Shown piece by piece: positions 10,706-21,973 of a stretch of DNA of 64,000 nucleotides; the first letter of the stretch is position 1; the number at the start of each line of letters is the position of its first letter. A model generated the notes under the pieces. The model was not told the DNA's origin. It worked only from the letters and a program-made list of their open reading frames with translations, and ran no database searches. Origin of the DNA: an uncultured Prochlorococcus sp. (GTDB lineage: Bacteria > Cyanobacteriota > Cyanobacteriia > PCC-6307 > Cyanobiaceae); the NCBI GenBank assembly GCA_902536555.1, contig CACAXR010000002.1, forward strand, positions 1 through 64,000, given 5' to 3'. The position numbers and the translations under genes are program-made.

Positions 10706-12172
10706 TTAAAGTATCTTTAATATTTTTTCTTTGTAAAGAATTGGATTTTTTTCAGGAATAGATTGTCTTATGATTTCTAAAGATTCTCCGTTTGATATTT
10801 TTAAAATATTTCTAATTAGAAAATGAAGATCTGGCAAATCAGAAAAATTTTCAATTTTGTTTGAAGTTTCATCTTTGATATGAATTTTTGAATAAAGAAA
10901 AGCGGATTTATCTTGATTACTTTTTAGGTTAAAAAATTTTTTTGAGATTGTTTCTAGTTTTTTATCATCAATTAAATAATTACTTATGATTTGTAAATCT
11001 CCTGATTCTATTGAATAGATATTTTCATGAGTTAATTGTTTTATCACATTGTCTTTTTCTTCAAGAATATCTTTTGAATATATAGAGTAAATATCTTCAT
11101 TTTGTTTCAAAGTATATTTGTTGAAATCTTTTAGTTTTTTAAAATTACTTAAATTAAATTCATTTTCAGTATTTTTTTCAAATGTAATAAGCCAATCTTT
11201 TTTTGAATTGAGAATTAATATATCTTGATTTACATTTTTATTAAACTCTTCAAAAAAACTTAGTTCAAAATCATTTATTAAAGGTTTTAGATATTTGTCA
11301 AAATTTTTTATATCACTAAAAATTGAAACTTCAGAATTTTCTGCATTCCTATTTTCTTTGTTTAGTAGCTTATCGTAAGTAAGAATATCAATATTTTTTT
11401 TATTATTTAGTAAAAATGATTTTAAAATTAAATTATTATTTTCTAAGTCAAATGTTGTAGCTATAATATCTTCATTATTCTCAGGAAAAATTTCTTTATT
11501 AAAAAATTTACTTTCCCAAATTTTATTTGTGAATAATATATTTTTTTCGTTTTTTAGTCCAAAAAGCTCTCCCTCATATTGAAATTTTTTTTCTTTAAAA
11601 TCATTACTAGAGTTAATACTATTTTTGATCAATTTTTTATTAGATGAAGCAATTATATAATTATCTTCGGTTCGGTATATATAGTTAAGAAAATTTATTT
11701 TGTTTTTTCTATTAATTAAAATTATATCATCAATCTGATCAATTTTATTAGGTAAATTTAATAAATCATCTATTGTTTTTTCTGGCTTAATTTTAAAAAC
11801 AATCAAAATATCATCTTTAAGCTTTTTATTATTTTCAAAAGTTGAGATTATAAGTTCATTATTATAGATATCTTCTAATTTATTGTTGCCTAGATCTATT
11901 CCTAAGTAATCTAATATAGAGTCTTTTATTAAAACAAAGTTATCTTTATTTGTTGGATTTGTATCCTTTTCATTATTATTGAAAATATTAAAACAATCTA
12001 AATTTGAAATAAATAATAATTTATTGTTTTCAGGTATATATTTTAAGATATTTAGTTGCTCAATATTTGCGCTTTGCTCCTTATTTGTATTAGGAGATAC
12101 TTTTTTAAAACCAAAAAAAAATAATAAAGATAATAATATTATTATTGCTACTACTCTGAGTTTCATTATCAA
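10706..12172 (-). CDS. Hypothetical membrane-anchored protein, possibly DUF3352 family
   Basis: 488-aa ORF with N-terminal hydrophobic anchor; Lys/Asn/Ile-rich; placement with DUF3352 is from memory of cyanobacterial homologues. Confidence 0.6.
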   Translation of the reverse strand: MIMKLRVVAIIILLSLLFFFGFKKVSPNTNKEQSANIEQLNILKYIPENNKLLFISNLDCFNIFNNNEKDTNPTNKDNFVLIKDSILDYLGIDLGNNKLEDIYNNELIISTFENNKKLKDDILIVFKIKPEKTIDDLLNLPNKIDQIDDIILINRKNKINFLNYIYRTEDNYIIASSNKKLIKNSINSSNDFKEKKFQYEGELFGLKNEKNILFTNKIWESKFFNKEIFPENNEDIIATTFDLENNNLILKSFLLNNKKNIDILTYDKLLNKENRNAENSEVSIFSDIKNFDKYLKPLINDFELSFFEEFNKNVNQDILILNSKKDWLITFEKNTENEFNLSNFKKLKDFNKYTLKQNEDIYSIYSKDILEEKDNVIKQLTHENIYSIESGDLQIISNYLIDDKKLETISKKFFNLKSNQDKSAFLYSKIHIKDETSNKIENFSDLPDLHFLIRNILKISNGESLEIIRQSIPEKNPILYKEKILKIL

Positions 12173-12255
12173 TGTTTATTTTTATTTTTAACAATAAACT
12201 TCCTACTGCAACTTAATTTATTAAATTGTAAATAACACATAATTTATCCTATAAA

Positions 12256-12606
12256 TTGGGAAGTTATCCAAAATCTATAAATGCTTCTAGTCTCAATGAT
12301 TGGTTTAATTCACAGAAGGAAGATCCAGTCTTGATTGATGTAAGAGAGCTGTCAGAGCTTGAACTAGCTCGTTTCTCAAAAGAATTTTTACATATACCAA
12401 TTAGTAAAGTTACATCTCAACATGTTGCAGAAATATTTGCTGGCTTATTAGACAGAGAAATAGTTGTTAGCTGTCATGCAGGAATAAGAAGTTATAACTT
12501 TTGTCAGTGGTGCTTAGATAATAATATTGTTAGCGAAATATGGAATTTGGAGGAGGGTATTGATGGATGGAGTAGATATATTGACCCATCAATCCCAAGG
12601 TATTGA
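12256..12606 (+). CDS. Rhodanese-like domain protein
   Basis: VLIDVRELSE.. and catalytic loop CHAGIRS; TTG start. Confidence 0.85.
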   Translation: MGSYPKSINASSLNDWFNSQKEDPVLIDVRELSELELARFSKEFLHIPISKVTSQHVAEIFAGLLDREIVVSCHAGIRSYNFCQWCLDNNIVSEIWNLEEGIDGWSRYIDPSIPRY

Positions 12607-13851
12607 TTAAATATCTAATGAAGATGCAACAGTATTAACGTCTTTGTCGCCTCTTCCAGAGCAATTGATAACTATATGAGTATCTTTTTCAAGAGTAGGG
12701 CATAATTTATCTAACCAAGCAAAGGCATGGGCAGTTTCAAGTGCAGGTATAATTCCTTCTAGTTCACTGACGAGTTTTAAAGCGTCTAAAGCTTCTTGAT
12801 CTGTGACTGATCCATATTCTGCTCTACCTATATCTTTTAAATGGCTATGTTCAGGTCCTACTCCAGGGTAATCTAAACCTGCACTTATTGAGTGAGCTTC
12901 TTGTACTTGACCATTATCATCTTGCAAGAGAAGACTCATTGATCCATGCAAAATTCCAACTGACCCTTTAGTGATAGTGGCAGCGTGTTTGTCAGTATCA
13001 ACTCCGCTTCCTGCGGCTTCAACTCCAATAAGACGCACAGAAGTTTCTTTAACAAAAGGATGGAAAAGCCCCATTGCATTTGATCCCCCACCTACACAAG
13101 CAAGCAAAATATCGGGCAAAGATCCAAATGATTCCAAACATTGTTTTTTTGTTTCTTCACCTATAACTGCATGAAAATCTCGCACAATCATTGGGAAAGG
13201 GTGTGGGCCTGCAACAGATCCTAAAATGTAGTGTGTGGTTTCGACATTAGAAACCCAATCTCTAATGGCCTCACTAGTAGCATCCTTAAGTGTTGCAGTT
13301 CCAGAATTTACAACTTTAACTTCAGCTCCTAAAAGTTTCATTCTGAAAACGTTAAGGGATTGCCTCTTTATGTCTTCAGCACCCATGTAGATAATACATT
13401 TCAAGCCAAATCTTGCACAAACAGTAGCAGTAGCAACTCCATGCTGACCTGCTCCAGTTTCTGCAATTATTCTTTTTTTGCCCATTCTTATTGCCAATAA
13501 AGCTTGTCCAAGAGCATTATTAATTTTGTGAGCCCCAGTATGATTTAAATCTTCTCTTTTAAGCCATATTATAGGAGTTGCTTGTTTATTTTTGTAATGT
13601 TCAGTAAGTCTTTTGGCTTCATAAAGTGGTGTTTCTCTTCCTACATAAGTCTTAAGTAGATGATTTAATTCTTCTACAAAAAGTTTATCTTTCCATGCAT
13701 TAGATGCAGCTTCTTCAAGCTCAAAAAGAGCGGGCATCAGCGTTTCAGGAACATATTGGCCACCATATTTTCCAAATCTTCCCTCTTTGGAGGGTTGATT
13801 TAAATCGTCATTTTTATAGTTTTGATCTTTGCGAGAAAATGTACTTACCAC
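12607..13851 (-). CDS. trpB: Tryptophan synthase beta chain
   Basis: [47 protein letters not shown]. Confidence 0.97.
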   Translation of the reverse strand: MVSTFSRKDQNYKNDDLNQPSKEGRFGKYGGQYVPETLMPALFELEEAASNAWKDKLFVEELNHLLKTYVGRETPLYEAKRLTEHYKNKQATPIIWLKREDLNHTGAHKINNALGQALLAIRMGKKRIIAETGAGQHGVATATVCARFGLKCIIYMGAEDIKRQSLNVFRMKLLGAEVKVVNSGTATLKDATSEAIRDWVSNVETTHYILGSVAGPHPFPMIVRDFHAVIGEETKKQCLESFGSLPDILLACVGGGSNAMGLFHPFVKETSVRLIGVEAAGSGVDTDKHAATITKGSVGILHGSMSLLLQDDNGQVQEAHSISAGLDYPGVGPEHSHLKDIGRAEYGSVTDQEALDALKLVSELEGIIPALETAHAFAWLDKLCPTLEKDTHIVINCSGRGDKDVNTVASSLDI

Positions 13852-13890
13852 TTTTTCTATAGAATAAGTATTAACTAACTATAGAATATA

Positions 13891-14211
13891 TTGAAAATAA
13901 TGGGAAAAAAGAATTGGATCGAATTTGATAATCAAGAAAAGAAGTCTAAAGAAATACCTAAGGTAGATACTTTTAATAAAAGATCAAAAATAAATATCTT
14001 AAAACAAAAAAAAGGTAAAAAGGGCAAGACTATAACTTTAATTAGAGGTTTAGGTACTGAGGATGAAATCTTATTAAAAGAATTACTAAAAAAAATTAAA
14101 GTTTTTTGTGGGACTGGAGGAACATTAATCGATAGAAATATCCAGTTACAGGGTGATATGGTATCGAAATCAATTGAGTTTCTTCGTAAAGAGGGATTTC
14201 ATAATTTATGA
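13891..14211 (+). CDS. SUI1/YciH-family translation initiation factor-like protein
   Basis: KGKTITLIRGL..LLKELLKKIKVFCGTGGTLIDRNIQLQGD is SUI1-like. Confidence 0.85.
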   Translation: MKIMGKKNWIEFDNQEKKSKEIPKVDTFNKRSKINILKQKKGKKGKTITLIRGLGTEDEILLKELLKKIKVFCGTGGTLIDRNIQLQGDMVSKSIEFLRKEGFHNL

Positions 14212-14253
14212 AGCAAGGGTTAGGATAGGTTTTTAATTTTGATGAAGTAAAAA

Positions 14254-14877
14254 ATGAAAGAACAAAATCAAACAAAGTCACCCAATATAAAGTGGCATAA
14301 CTTAACTATCAATAGAGAAAAGTTAGAGAAAATGAGAGGTCATAAAGGTATGGTTATCTGGTTTACAGGTTTATCAGGTTCTGGTAAAAGTACTTTGGCC
14401 AACGCTTTAAATGAAGTTTTACACTTAGATGGTTTTTCGACTTATGTGTTGGATGGAGATAATATTAGACACGGTTTATGTAAAGATCTTGGTTTTTCGG
14501 ATGAAGATAGAGAAGAAAATATAAGAAGAATTGGCGAAGTTGCGAATTTATTTATGAATGCTGGGATAATAACTATTACAGCATTCGTTTCGCCATTTAT
14601 TAGCGATAGAGATAAGGTGAGAAAAATTATTGGATCTAAGGATTTTATTGAAGTTTATTGTGCTGCTGATATCACAGTTTGTGAAAATAGGGATACTAAA
14701 GGTCTTTATAAGAAAGCTCGTTTGGGCGAAATTAAGGAATTCACAGGGATTTCTAGTCCATATGAAGTTCCTCTTAATCCCGAAATTGTTGTTGATACAG
14801 GTTTGTTAGATTTAAATGATTCCGTTGAAAAAATTATTAACTACCTTAAAAAAGAAAACTTTCTTAACAAGGCCTAA
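14254..14877 (+). CDS. cysC: Adenylylsulfate kinase
   Basis: WFTGLSGSGKSTLANAL, LDGDNIRHGLCKDLGFSDEDREENIRRIGEVA. Confidence 0.95.
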   Translation: MKEQNQTKSPNIKWHNLTINREKLEKMRGHKGMVIWFTGLSGSGKSTLANALNEVLHLDGFSTYVLDGDNIRHGLCKDLGFSDEDREENIRRIGEVANLFMNAGIITITAFVSPFISDRDKVRKIIGSKDFIEVYCAADITVCENRDTKGLYKKARLGEIKEFTGISSPYEVPLNPEIVVDTGLLDLNDSVEKIINYLKKENFLNKA

Positions 14878-14891
14878 CGGAAAATATTAGT

Positions 14892-15428
14892 TCATTTATT
14901 TTGAAGATAATTGTCAGGTCCAATATTTGATAACTTACTATTTTTAGTTCTTACCTGTGAATGTAGATTTTCTCTGAATTCTTTCAAATTTTTCTTCATG
15001 GATTCATCAAATAAACTGATCATCTCTATTGCCAATAATCCAGCATTCTGACCTCCATTAATTGCGACTGTTGCAACTGGAATTCCAGCGGGCATTTGAA
15101 CGATTGATAAAAGAGAGTCAATCCCCTTAAGTGTCTTACTCTCTACTGGCACGCCAATTATAGGAATGCAAGTTATGGATGCCAGCATTCCTGGAAGATG
15201 AGCAGCACCCCCAGCACCGGCAATTATTACTTTTATGTTTTCTGATTCTGCATTTTTTGCATATTCCATCATTTCAATAGGTGTTCGATGTGCAGAAAGT
15301 ATACAAACTTCAGTTTTTATTCCAAATTCTCTTAAAATATCAATGGCTGGTTTTAATGTTTTTAGATCTGAATCACTTCCCATTACGACAGCAATTTTAT
15401 AAATATCTTTAGAATTCAATTTTGACAA
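14892..15428 (-). CDS. purE: N5-carboxyaminoimidazole ribonucleotide mutase
   Basis: VVMGSDSDLKTL, SAHRTP, AGAGGAAHLPGMLA. Confidence 0.95.
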   Translation of the reverse strand: MSKLNSKDIYKIAVVMGSDSDLKTLKPAIDILREFGIKTEVCILSAHRTPIEMMEYAKNAESENIKVIIAGAGGAAHLPGMLASITCIPIIGVPVESKTLKGIDSLLSIVQMPAGIPVATVAINGGQNAGLLAIEMISLFDESMKKNLKEFRENLHSQVRTKNSKLSNIGPDNYLQNK

Positions 15429-15517
15429 AATAACAAATCAATTCTTTCCCATAATGGCGTGCAATTAATTTGGCGCCAGTTAGTTAGTATAAAAAGAATA
15501 AATTTTCATAGAATACT

Positions 15518-16219
15518 ATGACGTCAAATAAGATTATCGAAAAAAGTGAAGTAAGAGAGTATTTTAATGGTACTGGCTTTGAAAGATGGAATAAAATTTA
15601 TAGCAAATCTGATGAAATTAATACAGTTCAGAAAAATATTAGGAAAGGACATCAAAAAACTGTAGATGATGTAGTCTCATACATCAAAAATTATCGTGAA
15701 CTAACAAAAAAAAGTTATTGTGATGCAGGCTGTGGTGTAGGAAGTCTTTCCATACCTTTATTAAGACTCGGTATAAAAGAAATACAGGTGAGCGATATTT
15801 CTTCTGAAATGATTAAAGAAACAAAAAAACGCATTCATGAATTAGGTTTGAGTCAACGTAAAATTAAATATGAAGTCTGTGATCTGGAAAAATTAAAAGG
15901 ACTATTTGATGTTGTAGTTTGTTTGGATGTATTTATTCATTATCCTCAACCGGTCGCAGAAGAAATGGTTCAACATCTATGCGATTTAAGCAAAGAAAAA
16001 CTAATAGTTAGTTTTGCTCCTTATACTCCAGTTCTTGCTATTCTAAAAAACATTGGAAAATTATTTCCTGGGCCAAGTAAAACTACCAGGGCATATACAT
16101 TGAAAGAAAAGGGTATTATTAATGCTGCTAAAGAAAGAGGATTTCAAGTTGTTAAAAAGAAATTAAATCAAGCTCCTTTTTATTTTTCAAAACTAATTGA
16201 ATTCGAAAAAATTAAATAA
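15518..16219 (+). CDS. chlM: Magnesium protoporphyrin IX methyltransferase
   Basis: EYFNGTGFERWNKIYS, SAM motif CDAGCGVGSLSIPL, family C-terminus. Confidence 0.93.
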   Translation: MTSNKIIEKSEVREYFNGTGFERWNKIYSKSDEINTVQKNIRKGHQKTVDDVVSYIKNYRELTKKSYCDAGCGVGSLSIPLLRLGIKEIQVSDISSEMIKETKKRIHELGLSQRKIKYEVCDLEKLKGLFDVVVCLDVFIHYPQPVAEEMVQHLCDLSKEKLIVSFAPYTPVLAILKNIGKLFPGPSKTTRAYTLKEKGIINAAKERGFQVVKKKLNQAPFYFSKLIEFEKIK

Positions 16220-16220
16220 T

Positions 16221-16949
16221 TTATTTTACTAAATGATTTTCAAGTGCATAACGAACTAATTCTGTTCGGCTAGATGTACCTGTTTTGATAAAAAGTCTAC
16301 TTACATATTTTTCAACATTTCTAATAGATGTTTCAAGCTTTCTAGCAATTTCTTTGTTCATAAGTCCCTCTGCTACTAGTTGGAGCACACTTGCTTCTCT
16401 AGGAGTAAAACTAGGAAGATTTATTTTATTTTCTGGATTAGTCTGGTTTTGGTCTGTGAGCATAGATTTTATTTCAGTAATTTGTTTTGCCATTTTGCTT
16501 ACGTCAATATCTGCGAATCGTGCCGCTTCTTTTAATAGTCGTTCTTGTCTGTTGATTACATTTTTAACTCTTGCAGCTAATTCATCGGGGTCGAAAGGTT
16601 TGGAAATATAATCATCAACTCCTGCAAGATAACCTTCTGTTCTATCTAGGGTCATTCCTTTTGCAGTTAGAAAAATAACTGGAGTTCCTCCTAATTTTTC
16701 ATCCTCTCTAATTTTTTCTAATAAATCATAACCGTTGGCTCGTGGCATCATAACGTCGCTAATTATCAAATCGGGGAAAATTGTTTGAGCTTTTTCCCAA
16801 CCATCCTCGCCATCAACTGCAATAAATATTTCAAAGCCTTCATCTTCTAGAAATGTTTTAACAGCTGTTCTTAAACCAGGCTCATCATCAACTAATAAAA
16901 TTCTTGATTTTCTTATCGGTTCATTTTTTATTTGATTAATTTCATTCAT
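16221..16949 (-). CDS. NarL/LuxR-type response regulator, Rre1/Ycf29-like
   Basis: Receiver (LLVDDEPGLRTAV, DLIISDVMMP, KPFDPDEL) plus LuxR HTH (FTPREASVLQLVAEGLMNKEIARKL). Confidence 0.85.
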   Translation of the reverse strand: MNEINQIKNEPIRKSRILLVDDEPGLRTAVKTFLEDEGFEIFIAVDGEDGWEKAQTIFPDLIISDVMMPRANGYDLLEKIREDEKLGGTPVIFLTAKGMTLDRTEGYLAGVDDYISKPFDPDELAARVKNVINRQERLLKEAARFADIDVSKMAKQITEIKSMLTDQNQTNPENKINLPSFTPREASVLQLVAEGLMNKEIARKLETSIRNVEKYVSRLFIKTGTSSRTELVRYALENHLVK

Positions 16950-17008
16950 TTTTTAAATTCTTAAATTTGATTTTCTAGTAATAAACAGAATTTTATATAC
17001 TAAACATA

Positions 17009-18154
17009 ATGCTATCAACTCCCATACTACTAGACTATCAATCTTCGACTCCTTGCTCTAAGGATGTTGTTGATTCTATGAAACCTTTTTGGAGTGAGAT
17101 ATTTTCTAACCCTGCAAGCAAATCTAATTTGGCGGGGATTAATGCAAGCGCTATATTAGAAGCCTCAAGAGAAAAAATAGAACAAAATTTATTTCTTAAG
17201 AATAAAAAAGTTATTTTTACAAGCGGGGCAACTGAATCTAATAACTTAGCCTTATTAGGTTTTGCTAGAAATTTCTATAAAAAAACAGGAAATTATGGAC
17301 ATATTATTACCTTAAAAACAGAGCATAAAGCTGTTTTGGAGCCCCTAAACCAACTAAAAAAAGAGGGATTTTTGGTTACAGAAATTAATCCTGAGAAAGA
17401 TGGCTTAATTTCAGAAGAAAAATTCCAAAAAAATATAAGAGAAGATACATTTCTGGTGAGTGTTATGTTGGCAAACAACGAAATAGGAGTTATCCAGCCT
17501 GTAGAGAATATTTCAAAGATATGTAAATCGCGAGGAATAATTTTTCACTCGGATTTTGCACAATGTTTAGGTTATATCGAGTTAGACAATCTTTTATCAG
17601 ATGTAAATATGATAACGATGAGTTCTCACAAAATATATGGTCCTAAAGGGATAGGACTTCTTTTGATTGATGAAGAAATGAATCTTGAGCCTTTAATTGT
17701 TGGAGGAGGTCAGGAATATGGTCTCAGGTCTGGTACATTACCTCTTCCTTTAGTAGTTGGCTTTGCTAAAGCAATAGAGATAGCAGTTTTTAATCAAAAA
17801 AATAATGCTGAGAAATTACTTTTACATAGAAATACCCTTTTAGATGGTTTGTTAGAAAATAATTCTGGTTTATTAATTAATGGCTCCACTGAAAAAAGAT
17901 TACCTCACAATTTAAATTTGACTGTATTGGATTTAAACGGAGCAAAGTTTCATAAACTTTTAAAATCTAAAATAATTTGTTCTAGTGGATCTGCATGTAG
18001 TAATGGTGAACCATCTCATGTTTTACTAGCCTTAGGTAGATCTTTTAAAGAAGCAGAATCTTCAATAAGGTTAAGTATTGGATTAAGCACTAATTCAAAA
18101 GATATAAAAAAAGCAATTCATATTCTCACAAATACGATCAGATCATTACGCTAG
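17009..18154 (+). CDS. Cysteine desulfurase (NifS/IscS-like)
   Basis: PLP site SSHKIYGPKGIG, active-site loop CSSGSACSNGEPSHVLLALG. Confidence 0.92.
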   Translation: MLSTPILLDYQSSTPCSKDVVDSMKPFWSEIFSNPASKSNLAGINASAILEASREKIEQNLFLKNKKVIFTSGATESNNLALLGFARNFYKKTGNYGHIITLKTEHKAVLEPLNQLKKEGFLVTEINPEKDGLISEEKFQKNIREDTFLVSVMLANNEIGVIQPVENISKICKSRGIIFHSDFAQCLGYIELDNLLSDVNMITMSSHKIYGPKGIGLLLIDEEMNLEPLIVGGGQEYGLRSGTLPLPLVVGFAKAIEIAVFNQKNNAEKLLLHRNTLLDGLLENNSGLLINGSTEKRLPHNLNLTVLDLNGAKFHKLLKSKIICSSGSACSNGEPSHVLLALGRSFKEAESSIRLSIGLSTNSKDIKKAIHILTNTIRSLR

Positions 18155-18167
18155 AAATTATTGGCTC

Positions 18168-19070
18168 TTATTTTAATTGAGCAATTCTTAATTTTCCACT
18201 TCTAGCTCTTTTATTGAGTTCGACTTCTTGTTCGGAAGGAGTTATTGGCTTTTTTGTCAGGTTTTTTAGTCTTTGATCATTCTTAAAAGAATTTTTAACT
18301 AACCTATCCTCCAGTGAATGAAAACTAATAATAGAAATAATACCTCCTGGCAAAAGCCATTCGGGGACAACTTGCAAAAATTTTTCTAATACTTCAATTT
18401 CTTTATTGACAGCAATTCTTAGTGCTTGAAATGTTCTTGTTGCTGGGTGCATTTTTTTATATCTTTGTTTTGGTGGAAAGCAGCCTGCAATAGAATAGGC
18501 TAATTCTTTTGTCCCAGAATAGCTCCCATTTTCCTTTAAATCCATTTTTATTTTTCTAGCAATCTTTCTTGATAATCTCTCTTCTCCATATTTATAAATT
18601 AGGTTAGCTAGATCTTTTTCATTTAAAGCCTCAATTAATTTCTCTGCATCAACCTCAAGAAAAGGATTCATGCGCATATCAAGCGGACCATCTTTTTGGA
18701 AACTAAATCCTCTTTTAGGGTCATCAATTTGGTTGCTATTTACTCCAAGATCTGCAATAACAAAAGAAACTTTTTCTTTTGGGATAAAATCCGCAAAATT
18801 TGTAGCCCTAATATCAAGCCTATTTTTAAATTCATCAAGTTTTTTTGATGCTGATTTTCTTGCGAATGGATCTTGATCAAGTCCAATTATATTTAAATCC
18901 GAATATTTTCTTAATAAACGATAAGAGTGCCCGCCTCCGCCTAAAGTTGCGTCTATTCCTTTAAGTTGGTTGTTATGGATTAATGGGTAATGCTCTAATG
19001 AGGCCATAATCTCATCTGTCATAACTGATTTATGATTGAAAAAAGATGAATCAGATAGGTCAGTTTGCAT
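18168..19070 (-). CDS. rsmH: 16S rRNA (cytosine-1402-N4)-methyltransferase RsmH/MraW
   Basis: FNHKSVMTDEIM, DATLGGGGHSYRLL, ADLGVNSNQIDDPKRGFSF. Confidence 0.94.
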   Translation of the reverse strand: MQTDLSDSSFFNHKSVMTDEIMASLEHYPLIHNNQLKGIDATLGGGGHSYRLLRKYSDLNIIGLDQDPFARKSASKKLDEFKNRLDIRATNFADFIPKEKVSFVIADLGVNSNQIDDPKRGFSFQKDGPLDMRMNPFLEVDAEKLIEALNEKDLANLIYKYGEERLSRKIARKIKMDLKENGSYSGTKELAYSIAGCFPPKQRYKKMHPATRTFQALRIAVNKEIEVLEKFLQVVPEWLLPGGIISIISFHSLEDRLVKNSFKNDQRLKNLTKKPITPSEQEVELNKRARSGKLRIAQLK

Positions 19071-19108
19071 AACTTTCGACTAAGATTTATTTAGAAGTTA
19101 AATTTCGA

Positions 19109-20296
19109 ATGGCTCAGCTAGAGACTAGAACAGAACCAATGGTGGTTAATTTTGGCCCTCACCATCCCTCAATGCATGGGGTTTTAAGGTTAGTTGTAAC
19201 TCTTGATGGTGAGAATGTCATTGATTGTGAGCCAGTAATTGGATATTTACATAGAGGAATGGAAAAGATAGCTGAAAATAGGACAAATGTAATGTATGTT
19301 CCTTATGTAAGCAGAATGGATTATGCAGCAGGAATGTTTTATGAAGCTATTGTAGTAAATGCTCCTGAAAGATTAGCTAATATTCCAGTACCTAAAAGAG
19401 CTAGTTACATCAGAGTTCTAATGTTAGAACTCAATCGTATTGCTAATCATCTTTTGTGGCTCGGCCCCTTTTTAGCAGATGTAGGAGCTCAAACTCCATT
19501 TTTCTATATTTTTAGAGAAAGGGAAATGATATATGATCTCTGGGAAGCTGCTACTGGACAGAGGCTGATAAATAATAATTTCTTTAGGATAGGTGGTGTC
19601 GCATGTGATCTTCCATACGGATGGTTAGAAAAATGTATAGACTTTTGTGATTGGTTTGGACCTAAGATTGATGAATATGAAAAATTAATCACAAATAATC
19701 CAATTTTTAGAAAAAGAATTGAAGGTCTGGGAACAATACAAAGAGATCAGGCAATTAATTGGTCTTTGTCTGGGCCAATGCTTAGAGCTTCTGGAGTTTC
19801 CTGGGATTTAAGGAAAGTCGATAGTTATGAATGTTATGACGATTTTGATTGGCATATTGCTTCAGAAAAAGAAGGAGATTGTTATGCGAGATATCGAGTG
19901 AGAGTCGAAGAGATGAGACAATCATTAAGCATCATTCGCCAAGCCTGTAAAATGATTCCAGGAGGTCCAACAGAAAATTTGGAAGCTCAAAGAATGGCGA
20001 CTGAAGATAAGAAAAGTGAAATATTTGGTATGGACTATCAATATGTAGCTAAGAAGGTTGCTCCAACTTTTAAAATTCCTAACGGAGAATTGTATACAAG
20101 ATTAGAGTCCGGTAAAGGAGAAATAGGTGTATTCATTCAGGGAAATAATGAAGTTACCCCATGGAGATTTAAAATCAGAGCAGCTGATTTAAATAATCTG
20201 CAAATATTGCCTCATATTCTTAAAGGTGCCAAAATCGCCGATATTATGGCAATTCTTGGCTCAATAGATGTCATTATGGGATCTGTTGATAGATAA
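19109..20296 (+). CDS. ndhH: NAD(P)H-quinone oxidoreductase subunit H
   Basis: [25 protein letters not shown]; terminal [13 protein letters not shown]. Confidence 0.96.
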   Translation: MAQLETRTEPMVVNFGPHHPSMHGVLRLVVTLDGENVIDCEPVIGYLHRGMEKIAENRTNVMYVPYVSRMDYAAGMFYEAIVVNAPERLANIPVPKRASYIRVLMLELNRIANHLLWLGPFLADVGAQTPFFYIFREREMIYDLWEAATGQRLINNNFFRIGGVACDLPYGWLEKCIDFCDWFGPKIDEYEKLITNNPIFRKRIEGLGTIQRDQAINWSLSGPMLRASGVSWDLRKVDSYECYDDFDWHIASEKEGDCYARYRVRVEEMRQSLSIIRQACKMIPGGPTENLEAQRMATEDKKSEIFGMDYQYVAKKVAPTFKIPNGELYTRLESGKGEIGVFIQGNNEVTPWRFKIRAADLNNLQILPHILKGAKIADIMAILGSIDVIMGSVDR

Positions 20297-20305
20297 GTTC
20301 TTTAA

Positions 20306-20758
<453 letters not shown>

Positions 20759-20761
20759 TTA

Positions 20762-21973
20762 TTATTTTTTAAATTTATAGTTTATTTTTTTTGCACTGGT
20801 ATTTTTTTTAACAATCCACTTTTCAGGTTTTTCATATTTAGGCCAACTTTGAGAAAATTTTTTTAATAAATTTAATGAATTTTCAATATTTTTATGATTT
20901 GTATGTTCTTTATATTCCACAATTATTTTAATTTTATTTCCCCATAATTTGTCGGACACTTTTGAAATATTGAATTTATTAATTGGGATATTTTCTTTCA
21001 TAATGAAATCATTTAATCGAGATTCAATTACTTTTGGAAAAACGATTTCTCCTCCTGAATTAAAAGCGTTATCACTTCTTCCAAGAAAGTTTAAATATAA
21101 AGAATTATTTATTTCAGTAATTTCACCTAAATCACCGGTTTGCCACCATCCATTTTTATTTTTGAAATTTTCAGTTTTTGAAGAGTCTTTTATTTCGATT
21201 CCAATTCTCGCTGATTTTATCTCGATTAATCCTTGTGCGTTGATTCTGATTTTTGTATCAGGTAGTATTTCTCCAACATTTTTAAAACCCATTAAGAATT
21301 CTTTTGGTTTTAAACTAGTAACCATTGCTGCTGTTTCAGTTGAGCCGTAACAAGGTGCTAATTTTATCTTTTCTTCTATACATTGTTCTGAAGTTTCCCT
21401 TGAAATTGAAGCTCCACCAACCCAAATTAGATCAAAAGTTTTTAGCCAACTAATACCATCTTTTTGAGCTAAAAGTCTTTTTAATTGGGTAGGTACTAAT
21501 GATGTAATGAGGTGTTTTTTGTTTTTTTTAGATTTAATTGTAAAAAGTAAAAGTTCTCGAGTTTTTTTTATTAAATTCGGAGAAATATTAATATAATCAC
21601 ATCCCCAAGTTTGACTTCTAAAAATTGGCATTAAGCCGCTTATATGGTTCAGGGGTAAAGTATTTAAAATTAAGCAGTTTTGCAATTCAAATCCTTGTTC
21701 AATTAGCCATTGTCCTGATGTAAATGCAGATAATTTAAGATTATCTAAATGGTGAAAACATTTTCTTGGTTTTCCACAACTTCCACTACTGTTTAAGATA
21801 ATTGCTGGCCCATTTTTAGTAATTGAAGCTAATATATCTTCATCTTCATAAAATTTGTTTTTTATATAAATAATTTTATTCTCTCTAATTTTTTCAATAA
21901 TTTTATCTACAGATTGAGTTTCATTATTTTCAACTTCAATAGTATGAATTTTATTTTTCATAGTTGATCCCAT
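20762..21973 (-). CDS. menE: o-succinylbenzoate-CoA ligase
   Basis: Acyl-CoA ligase motifs (ILNSSGSCGKPRKC, CYGSTETAAMV, WWQTGDLGEI); overlaps menC. Confidence 0.88.
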   Translation of the reverse strand: MGSTMKNKIHTIEVENNETQSVDKIIEKIRENKIIYIKNKFYEDEDILASITKNGPAIILNSSGSCGKPRKCFHHLDNLKLSAFTSGQWLIEQGFELQNCLILNTLPLNHISGLMPIFRSQTWGCDYINISPNLIKKTRELLLFTIKSKKNKKHLITSLVPTQLKRLLAQKDGISWLKTFDLIWVGGASISRETSEQCIEEKIKLAPCYGSTETAAMVTSLKPKEFLMGFKNVGEILPDTKIRINAQGLIEIKSARIGIEIKDSSKTENFKNKNGWWQTGDLGEITEINNSLYLNFLGRSDNAFNSGGEIVFPKVIESRLNDFIMKENIPINKFNISKVSDKLWGNKIKIIVEYKEHTNHKNIENSLNLLKKFSQSWPKYEKPEKWIVKKNTSAKKINYKFKK

